This document shows, piece after piece, positions 1 to 7,514 of a stretch of 55,105 nucleotides of DNA. The translations under genes and the position numbers were made by a program. The notes under the pieces were generated by a model, which ran no database searches, had not been told where the DNA came from, and was given only the letters and a program-made list of their open reading frames with translations. The stretch is from an uncultured bacterium (GTDB lineage: Bacteria > Bacillota > Clostridia > Lachnospirales > Lachnospiraceae). The DNA is taken from assembly GCA_947088515.1 (NCBI GenBank), contig CAMUHA010000003.1, forward strand, positions 1-55,105. Reading direction: 5' to 3'. The number at the start of each line of letters is the position of its first letter. The first letter of the stretch is position 1.

Positions 1-395
1 TCGTTTCTTAACTCAGCTATCACCTGTTCCTGAATATAACTCACTACTTTAAGAGCCGAATTTCTCTTCATTTCCTCCAGTGCATTTCCATACATCCACT
101 GGATATCCAAAAAAATTACATTATATTTATTCAGATGGGTCTTAAAAAATTCATTTTGGCTTATGTTAAGCCCCATAAATAGTTTCTCAGAATGGCATCC
201 TTTACTATAATACGCCGACAACATGGTTACAGCCATTGTTTTCCCAAACCTCCTCGGTCTGCTGGAACAGATCAGTGGCCTATCTTTACCAATACGACTG
301 TTCGTATATGTTATCAGATCCGTCTTATCCACGTACAACTCAGAATTAACAGAAACTGCAAACTGTTCATTTCCCGGATTTAAATATATTCCCAT
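1..395 (-). CDS. AAA-ATPase-like protein (DUF1703/PF09820 type), 3' part outside window
   Basis: Partial gene running off the left edge; about 131 N-terminal residues are visible, starting at an ATG at 393-395. The N-terminus has the layout of the AAA-ATPase_like family: MGIYLNPGNEQF, then a YVDKT segment, then the Walker-A-like stretch SSRPRRFGKT at about residues 44-53, and later IFLDIQ. Full-length members usually carry a C-terminal PD-(D/E)XK nuclease-like domain, which would lie outside the window. Function is unknown; these genes are common in accessory regions of gut Firmicutes and Bacteroidetes. It lies just downstream of a broken recombinase-like gene and an spmA fragment, so it looks like the cargo of the outermost module of the spmA island. 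Family call is fairly sure; role is not. Confidence 0.8.
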   Translation of the reverse strand, partial: MGIYLNPGNEQFAVSVNSELYVDKTDLITYTNSRIGKDRPLICSSRPRRFGKTMAVTMLSAYYSKGCHSEKLFMGLNISQNEFFKTHLNKYNVIFLDIQWMYGNALEEMKRNSALKVVSYIQEQVIAELRN

Positions 396-427
396 ACCTG
401 CGTTCTCCCCAATATTAAAAAGTCATT

Positions 428-879
428 CTATACATAACAATAATAATCATTTTGTGCGATACTTTTATTAATGCACTTGTTGATATCTTCCTCGCGTTTA
501 GCGTTCCAATCTTTGGGATAATATGTCGCTTCAATCATAGTAAGTGTAAGTCCCGCTATTTTTGATATAAATACAGGATTAATCATATTATCAACCATCA
601 TTTGAATTACCATGTTTTTAATCGGCTCCACAGCCAAGTTTTTTTTATCTTTGCACACATCCTCCATTACCCCAAAGTCTTGCGCAATATTATAAAACCA
701 TGTATTAAGACTTTCTTCTTCCCTGACTCCTGCGGCTTCATCCTGAAACTTATCAATAGCCTTGTCCAGTTCAATTAGAATCGTTTTGATATCCTCACAT
801 TTATAACTTCCTCTTTCTACCGGTTCCAGCAACTTATATTTCTCAACAATTTCATCTTTAAATTTACTGTAATTGTAAT
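428..879 (-). pseudogene. Remnant of tyrosine-recombinase-like gene (paralogue of 2375-3388)
   Basis: The translated stretch matches the C-terminal two thirds of the intact recombinase-like protein at 2375-3388. Shared blocks are EPVERGS, ESLNTWF, VEPI(K/R)N, MVDNM(I/V)NP(V/L)FISKI and the ending AQ(N/S)(D/E)YY. Two lesions are visible. The first roughly 110 residues are missing and replaced by an spmA fragment fused in the preceding sequence. A block of about 100 residues is also deleted, joining GVREE directly to ESLNTWF; this removes the segment that carries the first catalytic Arg in the paralogue. An ATG at 830-832 could start a 134-residue product, but it would lack the core-binding domain. 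It lies directly upstream of the partial ATPase gene at 1-395, mirroring the order seen at 1.2-3.6 kb. Confidence 0.75.
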
Positions 880-1183
880 CGCAATCGCCGGCGCGATAAT
901 CCCTGCTGGGTGCACACTGCCATACTGGCTACGATACGCAGTCATATTGACGGGTATCAACTGCAAAGAAAAAATATTCAAAATCAAAAACGTACACATC
1001 TCGTTGCTTGCAACCCTACCACTTTTTCCACTTGTACCAACGGGCAGCTCACCACCATTCTTACCTGCCTTGTTCTGCATTTTCCTTCCATCCTCAAAAA
1101 CACCTTTCCCTTCCGAAGCGTACCCTGGCATCGCTCTCTCCTCCTCCAGCTTCGCCAGTTTCTCCATCGCCTTAAGCCTTCCT
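880..1183 (-). pseudogene. spmA 3' fragment, copy 1
   Basis: On the minus strand this encodes a stretch homologous to the C-terminal half of the intact SpmA at 6016-6708: LKAME.LAKLE, a variable Gly/Lys-rich linker, then GRVASNEMCTFLILNI and LQLIPVNM.AYR. It ends at GIIAPAIA, where the reading passes into recombinase-like sequence in a different frame (junction near 880). It begins abruptly just after the 20-bp repeat at 1186-1205. The linker differs strongly from that of the intact gene while the flanks are conserved. This points to a fragment from a diverged spmA allele rather than a recent local duplication. It has no start, no membrane N-terminus and no native stop, so it is a scar. Confidence 0.8.
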
Positions 1184-1185
1184 TG

Positions 1186-1205
1186 TGTCAAGTTAATGAC
1201 ATGAA
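1186..1205. repeat. 20-bp module-border repeat, copy 1
   Basis: TGTCAAGTTAATGACATGAA. It matches the copy at 3607-3626 at 18 of 20 positions. It contains a dyad, TGTCA and TGACA separated by 6 bases. In both places it abuts the truncated 5' edge of an spmA fragment on one side and the 3' end of a cargo gene on the other. It could be a recombination core site or element end. Confidence 0.6.
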
Positions 1206-1220
1206 CTTATTCCATGACCC

Positions 1221-2363
1221 TTAAAATTTAGATTTATTAATCTCCCAATATCCTTTTCTGCTGGAACCTACACGGATAATCATTTCTGATTCACGCAATT
1301 CTCTTATGATATGGCTAATTTTTCTAGTACTCAGGTCTGTTTGTTCACTCATTTTCTTTGCTGTGATATAGGGCTCTTTTTCTAATAAAAATATAATTTT
1401 GCCTGTGTAACTGCAAATATCGCCATTGGCGATATTTTCATCATTAACTGATAGTAAAAATGGAAAAACCACCTTTATAAAATGACCTGATATCTCAAAA
1501 ATACTACGGTCATATGATTGCAAAATCCTACTCATTCCAGCCCCTAACTGTTCAACTAAACCCAAGTCCTTAAATACTCGCATCAATTCTCTGTTTCTAG
1601 GCATACTGCTGCAGCTGAAAAAATCTTCTATGCTTTGTCCCGGAATCAAACCACCATATGACGTAATCTCTATTCGATTATTAAAAATCTCAAATACAGG
1701 CAGAATTTCCCGCGAAAAATCATTATGCACAATGGAATTAATTAATGCTTCCCTTAATGGTACCGGTTCAACAAAATTTTTTTCAATCCTTTTTATATTG
1801 GTCACTCTTGCTTTTGTAACATTTTCTATTTTCATCTTTTCCAAAACATAATTTGTCGCCTTATTTAATGAACAATATCCATAATTCTCAACCAAATCTA
1901 CCTTTGTTATTCCAGCATATTTTGCAACTTTAATAGACACTCCGTTTTCATCGACAAGCAAATATACTATATAATTGTATTTTTCATCAGGAGTAAGTAA
2001 TTCAAGACTATTAGCAAATTTCCTATTTAACTCAAATCCCCTTTCCTGATAGTATATCTTAAACGGTGCAAAAGTGAGGTCCTATCTAGGCACCGGAATA
2101 TTATGCAATGTTGTGTGTATTCTTTTTGCATACAGTTCGTCTATTAATGCAGTAAACATTAGCTGATTTGATGTTCCAAGCCGCATATAACATTCGTTAG
2201 GTGGCATTCCTTTATTTTTAATATAATATGTTTGCTCAAGACCACTACAAACAATTATTTTAGTTACTGGAATGTTGTCCACATATTTAGTAACGATATC
2301 AAATAACCCAAGCGTTGAGGGTAAAAAATTATTCTTGATTCTATCTGCAATTTTCAATTGCAT
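1221..2363 (-). pseudogene. AlbA_2/HATPase_c_4-type ATP-binding protein, frameshifted and 5'-truncated
   Basis: Two adjoining minus-strand reading frames form one protein. The upstream part (2082-2363) matches the second half of an AlbA_2 (Schlafen-like DNA-binding) domain: KIADRIKNNF, then IKNKGMPP and YMRLGTS. The downstream part has the matching helper domain with EPVPLREALINSIVHNDFS, followed by SYGGLIPGQS and LGLVEQLGAGMSRI, and a C-terminal winged-helix region near the end. Between them the reading must change frame close to 2082-2095. After the shift, translation continues as DLTFAPFKIYYQERGFELN and onward without a stop into the downstream part. The N-terminal strands of AlbA_2 are absent, because the fragment starts 11 bases after the recombinase stop. 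Intact relatives are predicted regulators or nucleic-acid-binding proteins. Here the gene is broken twice and probably inactive. Confidence 0.75.
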
Positions 2364-2374
2364 AGAATAGACAA

Positions 2375-3388
2375 TTAGATATATGAATAATATTCACTCT
2401 GCGCTATCGCTTTATTAATATTTTTATTTAGGTAATCTTTATATTCAGACTTCATTGCACCATAATATTGCGTTTCTAATCTAGAAAACCCAATACCCGT
2501 TATTTTCGATATAAATAACGGATTAACCATATTATCAACCATAATTGAAATAGCTCCATTCCGAATAGGCTCTACTGGATATGTTCTTCTGTTTGTTTTT
2601 TCAATATATCCAATGTCCTGTAGCAGATTGAGAAACCATGTATTTAAAGACTCATCTGTAAACTTTCCCTTATAACGATAAATAAATTCAAAAATCCTAT
2701 CTGCTTTTTCAACCTGTTTTCCGTTCCTGTCTTCAGCATATTGAATCGCCTGAATAATATCTCTTGATAGCCCACAAGGAATATTTATCTTAATTTTATT
2801 TATATTCAAAATCTTAAATTTTTCTTCAAAATCATTTATTTTTATTTTTCCTATTACCATCCTCTTAGCGGGCGCTATCAAAGTTATTTTAATAAATAAA
2901 CGCATTATAGTTCTTTGTAAATAACGTTCCTCATCCCTTATACCAGATTTTTCTTCTATGGACTGCTTTATTAGTTCTTCCGTAGATGCTAAAATCTCAA
3001 TAAGTTCATTACAACTAAAACTACCTCTTTCCACAGGTTCAGACAGGCCAAATTTTTTTACAATTGCTTCTTTATAATCTTTATAATCATAATCAGTAAA
3101 AATATCCGGAAGCTTATCTGTTCTGCTTAAATAATCGTAAAAGCTTTTTAATGCTTCCAGATGTGCCTCCATAGTAGACCGGGTATTCAATTCACCCCTT
3201 TCAATTCTATAATATCCTATACAATCTTCTACTACATTTTTATCTATCACCTTCGGGCGATTCTCCAAACCTGCCACTTTTAGGTAATATATAAATTTAT
3301 CTACATGCTTTCTATAAGAATGTTTGTTTTTAAGAAGTTCTGTACAATCTTCAAAATACATGTCTCTATATCTTTCCATTTCACTCAT
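2375..3388 (-). CDS. Degenerate tyrosine recombinase/integrase-like protein
   Basis: A 337-residue protein, starting at the ATG at 3386-3388, which has GAGGA about 8 bases upstream; an upstream ATG at 3418 is less well supported. Residues up to about 100 look like a phage-integrase SAM-like core-binding domain (HLEALKSFYDYL). The rest resembles the catalytic fold: an Arg in LIAPAKRMVIGKI, a later EPIRN where active enzymes have HxxR, a TGIGFS where the second His/Trp would be, and a tyrosine at LETQYY. Both Arg and a Tyr therefore remain while the two His positions appear replaced, so activity is uncertain. It sits immediately after an spmA tail fragment and before the AlbA_2 pseudogene. The same order recurs at 0-1.2 kb. 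Family call is by fold pattern only. Confidence 0.6.
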   Translation of the reverse strand: MSEMERYRDMYFEDCTELLKNKHSYRKHVDKFIYYLKVAGLENRPKVIDKNVVEDCIGYYRIERGELNTRSTMEAHLEALKSFYDYLSRTDKLPDIFTDYDYKDYKEAIVKKFGLSEPVERGSFSCNELIEILASTEELIKQSIEEKSGIRDEERYLQRTIMRLFIKITLIAPAKRMVIGKIKINDFEEKFKILNINKIKINIPCGLSRDIIQAIQYAEDRNGKQVEKADRIFEFIYRYKGKFTDESLNTWFLNLLQDIGYIEKTNRRTYPVEPIRNGAISIMVDNMVNPLFISKITGIGFSRLETQYYGAMKSEYKDYLNKNINKAIAQSEYYSYI

Positions 3389-3494
3389 ATCGCATTCCTC
3401 ATTTCTATTAAATGTCAATTTTATTGTATGTAATTTAACTTGTCAATATATTTTGCATATAGATAATAAAAAACAGAGAGCCTACCCTCTCCAT

Positions 3495-3606
3495 TTCTAT
3501 CCTTCATTTTACAATACACCACCGCTGCACTCACAAATGTCGCCACAATCGCAGGAGCGATAATCCCCACCAGATTCACGCTCCCGTACCGCTGCCTGTA
3601 AGCTGG
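3495..3606 (-). pseudogene. spmA 3' fragment, copy 2
   Basis: A short minus-strand segment encodes AYRQRYGSVN, GIIAPAIVATFVS and VVYCKM, matching the last 37 or so residues of intact SpmA. It begins right after the 20-bp repeat at 3607-3626. It lacks the native stop and reads on to a TAA at 3421-3423, close to the recombinase start. There is no plausible start of its own in spmA sequence. It begins at a different point in spmA than copy 1, so the two scars do not share a breakpoint in the gene. Confidence 0.8.
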
Positions 3607-3626
3607 TGTCAAGTTAGTGACACGAA
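3607..3626. repeat. 20-bp module-border repeat, copy 2
   Basis: TGTCAAGTTAGTGACACGAA, the second copy of the element at 1186-1205, with the same TGTCA/TGACA dyad. It lies between the spmA fragment (3495-3606) and the sequence downstream of the TOPRIM gene. Confidence 0.6.
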
Positions 3627-3707
3627 TTTTGTTAATAAACGCTTGAAACAAGTATTTTTTATAACTTATTTGTTTAATTGTACCAATAAATAAAATTTCA
3701 TATATTA

Positions 3708-3743
3708 AAAGCAGGATATCTCCATTTAAAGAATTCCTGCTTT
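3708..3743 (-). terminator. Hairpin downstream of the TOPRIM gene
   Basis: A 9-bp stem (AAAGCAGGA paired with TCCTGCTTT) with an 18-base loop, followed on the minus strand by a short T-rich tract. It lies about 45 bases after the TOPRIM gene stop. A plausible but weak rho-independent terminator for the ATPase/TOPRIM pair. Confidence 0.45.
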
Positions 3744-3789
3744 CAAATCCACTGTAAAATCAATTATAATTGAGAAACCAACATACAAA

Positions 3790-4467
3790 TTATCCAAATA
3801 TTAGATGCATATTTGTATGCCGCTTTAAAGAATTTAGCTCCTTTTCAATATAGTCCCAAGTCTTCTGATATGTACCTTGAACAGCAATATTGGGAGAAAG
3901 TATAAATTCTATAAACTCTCCTACTTTCCCATCATAACGATCCGCAAAATCATCCGATAATATTTGCTTCTCTTCATCAGAATAATCTTTTAGCTCACCA
4001 TACAATACATGTTCCAAATTACAAGAATTAAAATAAATTTGATAAGGTATGCCATTGATTTTTCCTGTTTTCCTGAGCTTATACAGAATGTCCCCTTTTC
4101 TTTTATTTCGTTCCGCGATTATATTTGCACATTTTGTATCAATATGGTCTTCATAATATTGAATTTCTTCCACATCTGTTTCTACGATATCCGTATCCGC
4201 AATGTATACACCATCCGTATCAACAATGTGAATAATCTTTATAAAATCATCCTGACTGTACCGATACCTACTTTTCACACCTTTAATCTGTTCATTAATT
4301 TTTTTCAAAATAGTGACGCTTGAAACGCAATCTTTTAATGTGATATCGCCATGCACAACAATAAACTGCACTTCATTACTGGAAAAGTATTCTTTCATAA
4401 TTGTTCCAAGCGCCGCTTCATCACTTGGTCCCTCTACTATGAATATAACAACTTTCTTTTCACTCAT
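3790..4467 (-). CDS. TOPRIM/OLD-type nuclease-like protein, partner of the AAA ATPase
   Basis: A 225-residue protein with a TOPRIM-like core: FIVEGPSDEAAL at residues 9-20 supplies the conserved Glu (E12), and IIHIVDTDG at about 78-86 supplies the DxD pair (D83, D85) after a hydrophobic strand. No membrane segment or signal is seen. The start overlaps the end of the upstream AAA ATPase gene by 8 bases, implying coupled translation. The pairing of an SMC-like ATPase with a small TOPRIM effector is the organisation of two-gene anti-phage systems such as AbiL, PARIS (AriA/AriB) and split OLD systems. Sequence alone does not tell me which, or whether it is a separate type. A nuclease role is inferred from the TOPRIM residues. 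Confidence 0.65.
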   Translation of the reverse strand: MSEKKVVIFIVEGPSDEAALGTIMKEYFSSNEVQFIVVHGDITLKDCVSSVTILKKINEQIKGVKSRYRYSQDDFIKIIHIVDTDGVYIADTDIVETDVEEIQYYEDHIDTKCANIIAERNKRKGDILYKLRKTGKINGIPYQIYFNSCNLEHVLYGELKDYSDEEKQILSDDFADRYDGKVGEFIEFILSPNIAVQGTYQKTWDYIEKELNSLKRHTNMHLIFG

Positions 4468-5851
4468 GCTGTATCATTCTACCTGCCTTTCTAAATGCCC
4501 GTGCAATCCTCAAACTATCTGTTTCCTCATAAATTATTTCGTCCTGTCCACCAAGGGTAATACCTCTAATATACATATCCCTTAAATTATTTGATGCTTT
4601 TACATTTTTCATTCGGATATATCTTCTTTCAGGATTCACCGTGGAAAACATAATATTGTCTTTATCCAGCATTTCTAAAGCACGCAGATTATGTGATGTG
4701 AATATTAACTGCCCTTTTGCACTTTTATTAAAAATGTCAAGCAATTCTCCCAGCATATACTCAAAAATACCGGCATCCAATTCATCGACTACAAGGCAGA
4801 TGGAAGGATTGCCAAACGCTTGAATCAAGGCATTCAAAATAGAAATAATTTTAACAATTCCCTCGGATTCCATTCGGATGGGAATAGGCGGCATATTTTC
4901 TCGGACAGAAACAAGCTCCACCCGATAACCGTTTTCCCCAGAATCCGTCAATTGCATCCCATAATGATAAACATTTATTTTCATGCCCGGAATAATCGTA
5001 AATAGAACCATATTAACCTGTTCTACAATCATATCTAATATTTTTTTTCTTTCCTCACTTAAAACTACAGGTTCTGTCAACGAAACGGCAAAATCTCCTT
5101 TCATTCCGATTTCGTTCTGTTCAATTTTAAATGCCATAGGAAGTACAAAGTTTGCAGAAATCACACCAGAATGTGTATTGCGAATTACAAATAAATCCTT
5201 TAAAGCAAATTGAAATAATGCCTTAATCACTTCTGAATAATCCTTAAAATGGTTCTCATAATTCCGACAGAAAATTTCCCTGCTACCTTCTCCAAAAATA
5301 TAAGAACAGTTACTTTTCTCAGCAATTTTTCTAGCTACAATCAGGTCCGTTTTATTTTCTGCATTTGTTCCTATAACTTCATCTAACCTTTTTTTGGGAG
5401 TAAACACACTTTCCTGTTTTGAACGCTGGTAATCTACAAACACTGTCTTATTGCTTCTGGAATTATCTTTATGAATAGCACAGCTCAATGTTTCCCTAAC
5501 AATATTGGCTCCATCTCCATTTCTCTCCAAAATAATCCTATAACTTACTTCATAGATAATAGTTTCTATAAAAATAGTAAAATCAGCCATGATCTCTGCC
5601 TGATTTCTAGTTACATCAATATAATCCGCAATTTCCCCATCAAGCGTATTGCCAATCATAATTTTTTGCAAATAGTACAACGTGTCAATAACAGCAGTTT
5701 TGCCGGAACCATTTTGACCATATAATCCTAACACTTCTGCCGTTTTATATGTCAGATGTTTTTGGTAAGTATTTGGCATAACGATATGCCCAGTTCTAAC
5801 ATTTTTAATATTTGAAATCTTCAATGAAGATAACCTCACAATGCTTTCCAT
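4460..5851 (-). CDS. AAA ATPase (AAA15/AAA21, SMC-like) of a putative defence pair
   Basis: A 463-residue ATPase. Walker A is GQNGSGKT at residues 45-52. A signature-like segment precedes a Walker B at 351-357 (ICLVVDE, D356/E357), and the switch His is in FTSHN (H387). This is the compact AAA15/AAA21 architecture of OLD and AriA/AbiLi-type ATPases, with the coiled insertion between the Walker motifs. GGAGG lies 10 bases before the ATG, and a good promoter lies just upstream, so the gene starts its own transcription unit with the TOPRIM gene. It lies between intact spmA and an spmA tail scar, so the pair appears to be the cargo of the innermost inserted module. The defence role is inference from architecture. 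Confidence 0.75.
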   Translation of the reverse strand: MESIVRLSSLKISNIKNVRTGHIVMPNTYQKHLTYKTAEVLGLYGQNGSGKTAVIDTLYYLQKIMIGNTLDGEIADYIDVTRNQAEIMADFTIFIETIIYEVSYRIILERNGDGANIVRETLSCAIHKDNSRSNKTVFVDYQRSKQESVFTPKKRLDEVIGTNAENKTDLIVARKIAEKSNCSYIFGEGSREIFCRNYENHFKDYSEVIKALFQFALKDLFVIRNTHSGVISANFVLPMAFKIEQNEIGMKGDFAVSLTEPVVLSEERKKILDMIVEQVNMVLFTIIPGMKINVYHYGMQLTDSGENGYRVELVSVRENMPPIPIRMESEGIVKIISILNALIQAFGNPSICLVVDELDAGIFEYMLGELLDIFNKSAKGQLIFTSHNLRALEMLDKDNIMFSTVNPERRYIRMKNVKASNNLRDMYIRGITLGGQDEIIYEETDSLRIARAFRKAGRMIQHE

Positions 5852-5874
5852 AATATTTTACCTCCACGAAGTAT

Positions 5875-5903
5875 ATTTTATCACAGATGCTGTTTTATAT
5901 CAA
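5875..5903 (-). promoter_or_regulatory. SigA-type promoter of the ATPase/TOPRIM operon
   Basis: On the minus strand, TTGATA and TAAAAT are separated by exactly 17 bases, about 25 bases before the ATPase start and upstream of its GGAGG ribosome site. The surroundings are very AT-rich, so other matches are possible. Confidence 0.55.
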
Positions 5904-6015
5904 TTATTTTCTCCATTTTTGCATTTTTTATTCCTTTTTTAAATAATTTTTTAAATTTTATCCCAATTTCACTATACAATTATAACCACATACAACCCCT
6001 TAACTTTCAAGAAAT

Positions 6016-6708
6016 TTACTGTTTTCTATTCATAATTTTACAATAAATCACCGCCACCGCCGTACTCACAAATGTCGCCGCAATCGCTGGTGCAATAATC
6101 CCCGCCGGGTTTACGCTCCCGTACTGCTGCCTGTATGCAATCATATTCACAGGTATCAGCTGCAATGACGAAATATTAAGTATCAAAAACGTACACATCT
6201 CATTGCTGGCGACTCTGCCGGTCTTTCCACCAGCCGCCAGTGGATTCGTCCCTCTGTTTTTTCCTGTATCTCCCTGCCTTTTTCCTGGGCTGGCAGAAAC
6301 AGCCCCTCTCTCTGGCAGATACTCCGGATTCCCCCGCTCCGCTTCCAGCTTCGCCAGCTCCTCCATCGCCTTAAGCCCCGCCGGGGTGCAAGCCCAGCCC
6401 AACCCTAAAATATTAGCAATAATATTCATAGAGATATAATCCCGTGCCCTATGCTTTTTGGGCAGTCTTGGAAACATAAATGACACAAAAGGAGAAAGCA
6501 TATTTGTCAGTTTCAAAATCAGCCCTGAACTCTCCGCAACTTCCATAAGTCCAACCCAAAGAGCCATAACCCCAGCTGTCGCAATACAAAGAGATACTGC
6601 TTCCCCTGCGCTATTTAACGCCGCTTCCGTAATTTCCTTCATATTTCCATTTACCGCACCAAAAATAATGCCTACAGCAATCATTGCTGCCCATATGTAA
6701 TTTAACAT
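6016..6708 (-). CDS. spmA: Spore maturation protein A (nucleoside-recognition/Gate domain)
   Basis: A membrane protein of about 230 residues, starting at the ATG at 6706-6708 (GGAG 6 bases upstream). Features match SpmA: MLNYIWAAMIAVGIIFGAVNG at the N-terminus, ALWVGLMEVAESSGL, a conserved MNIIANILGLGWACTPAGLKAM segment, and a C-terminal ASNEMCTFLILNISSLQLIP followed by PAGIIAPAIAATF. SpmA works with SpmB in spore-core dehydration in Bacillus and Clostridium. SpmB normally follows directly, but here foreign genes follow, so spmB may lie past the left edge or be lost. The charged Gly-rich linker before SNEMC differs from that in the two tail scars. The 3' end may be an element-supplied replacement. 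Confidence 0.9.
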   Translation of the reverse strand: MLNYIWAAMIAVGIIFGAVNGNMKEITEAALNSAGEAVSLCIATAGVMALWVGLMEVAESSGLILKLTNMLSPFVSFMFPRLPKKHRARDYISMNIIANILGLGWACTPAGLKAMEELAKLEAERGNPEYLPERGAVSASPGKRQGDTGKNRGTNPLAAGGKTGRVASNEMCTFLILNISSLQLIPVNMIAYRQQYGSVNPAGIIAPAIAATFVSTAVAVIYCKIMNRKQ

Positions 6709-6774
6709 TATGCACTCCATAATTTGTTTTAAACATTATATGATGCGTTCCGTTATAATTACCACCATTTAACG

Positions 6775-7479
6775 TTAGCTCTGTTCTTCCTCCAACACAA
6801 TTCTACAAAACCTTTCCAAATCTGCCCTTGTGGTAATTTTAAAATTATTTTCGTCCCCCGGAATCATTACAATATCCATTCCAGCCATAACTGCAGGCTC
6901 TGTTGAACCATTAATAAGCAAAATCTGCTCTGGGAGTAAATTTCTGTTCGCCCGATAATAGCTTTCCAAATAAAATATTTCAGGCGCCTGTCCTGCATAT
7001 ATTTTGTCCCTGTTTAGCAAAGAAGCGATTGTGACTCCATCCTGGCTGCAATATAGTGTATCCTTCATAGGAAGCACAGGGATTACGCCATCATGTCCTG
7101 CCACTGCAGAAAAGCAATCGGTAATCATCTTTGCAGATAGCAGAGGTCTTGCAGCATCATGGATAAGCACCAAATCTCTTTCATGTGCAAATGACCGTAT
7201 ATCCTCCAACCCATGATAAACAGACAACTGCCGTGTTTTTCCCGGATTTGAAAATCCCATAAACTTATTATTTTTATCAGCCAACTTCAAACACTCCAGA
7301 ATTTCTTCCCTCCACAGCGCCTCAGCCACTATCCATATGCCATCAATTTCCTCATGGTCTGACAATTGTTTTATGCAATAAGAAAGTATAGACCTTTTCC
7401 CCACCTTAATATACTGCTTTGGAATGCTGCCCCCAACCCTGCATCCTATCCCGCCCGACAAAACCAGTGCAATATTCAT
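6775..7479 (-). CDS. IspD-family cytidylyltransferase
   Basis: About 234 residues, starting at the ATG at 7477-7479 (GGAGG 8 bases upstream). It shows an IspD/TarI-type nucleotidyltransferase fold: LVLSGGIGCRVG with KQY at the N-terminus, LVLIHDAARPL in the middle, and the late FKITT-DLER block. IspD makes CDP-methylerythritol; relatives such as TarI make CDP-ribitol. The N-terminal loop is unusual for IspD (GGIGCRVG rather than GxGxRM). The gene is last in a surface-glycan operon, 35 bases after a pentulose-phosphate epimerase-like gene. A role in making a CDP-linked sugar for that glycan is therefore as likely as isoprenoid synthesis. The true substrate cannot be read from sequence. Confidence 0.75.
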   Translation of the reverse strand: MNIALVLSGGIGCRVGGSIPKQYIKVGKRSILSYCIKQLSDHEEIDGIWIVAEALWREEILECLKLADKNNKFMGFSNPGKTRQLSVYHGLEDIRSFAHERDLVLIHDAARPLLSAKMITDCFSAVAGHDGVIPVLPMKDTLYCSQDGVTIASLLNRDKIYAGQAPEIFYLESYYRANRNLLPEQILLINGSTEPAVMAGMDIVMIPGDENNFKITTRADLERFCRIVLEEEQS

Positions 7480-7514
7480 ACAAATCTCCTCCCCTATGCC
7501 CATTCCTTTCCTGA

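Noticed and set aside
817..1191. Independent 124-residue protein-coding gene on the minus strand
   Set aside because: It is an spmA fragment running out of frame into recombinase sequence and has no native start context; treated as a scar.
3421..3651. Independent 76-residue gene on the minus strand
   Set aside because: It is the end of an spmA copy with extra codons on both sides and no ribosome site.
3790..5851. Firm naming as PARIS, AbiL or Gabija
   Set aside because: The motifs show an AAA15-like ATPase and a TOPRIM protein, but the diagnostic features of one named system cannot be established by eye; no GajB-type helicase is present.
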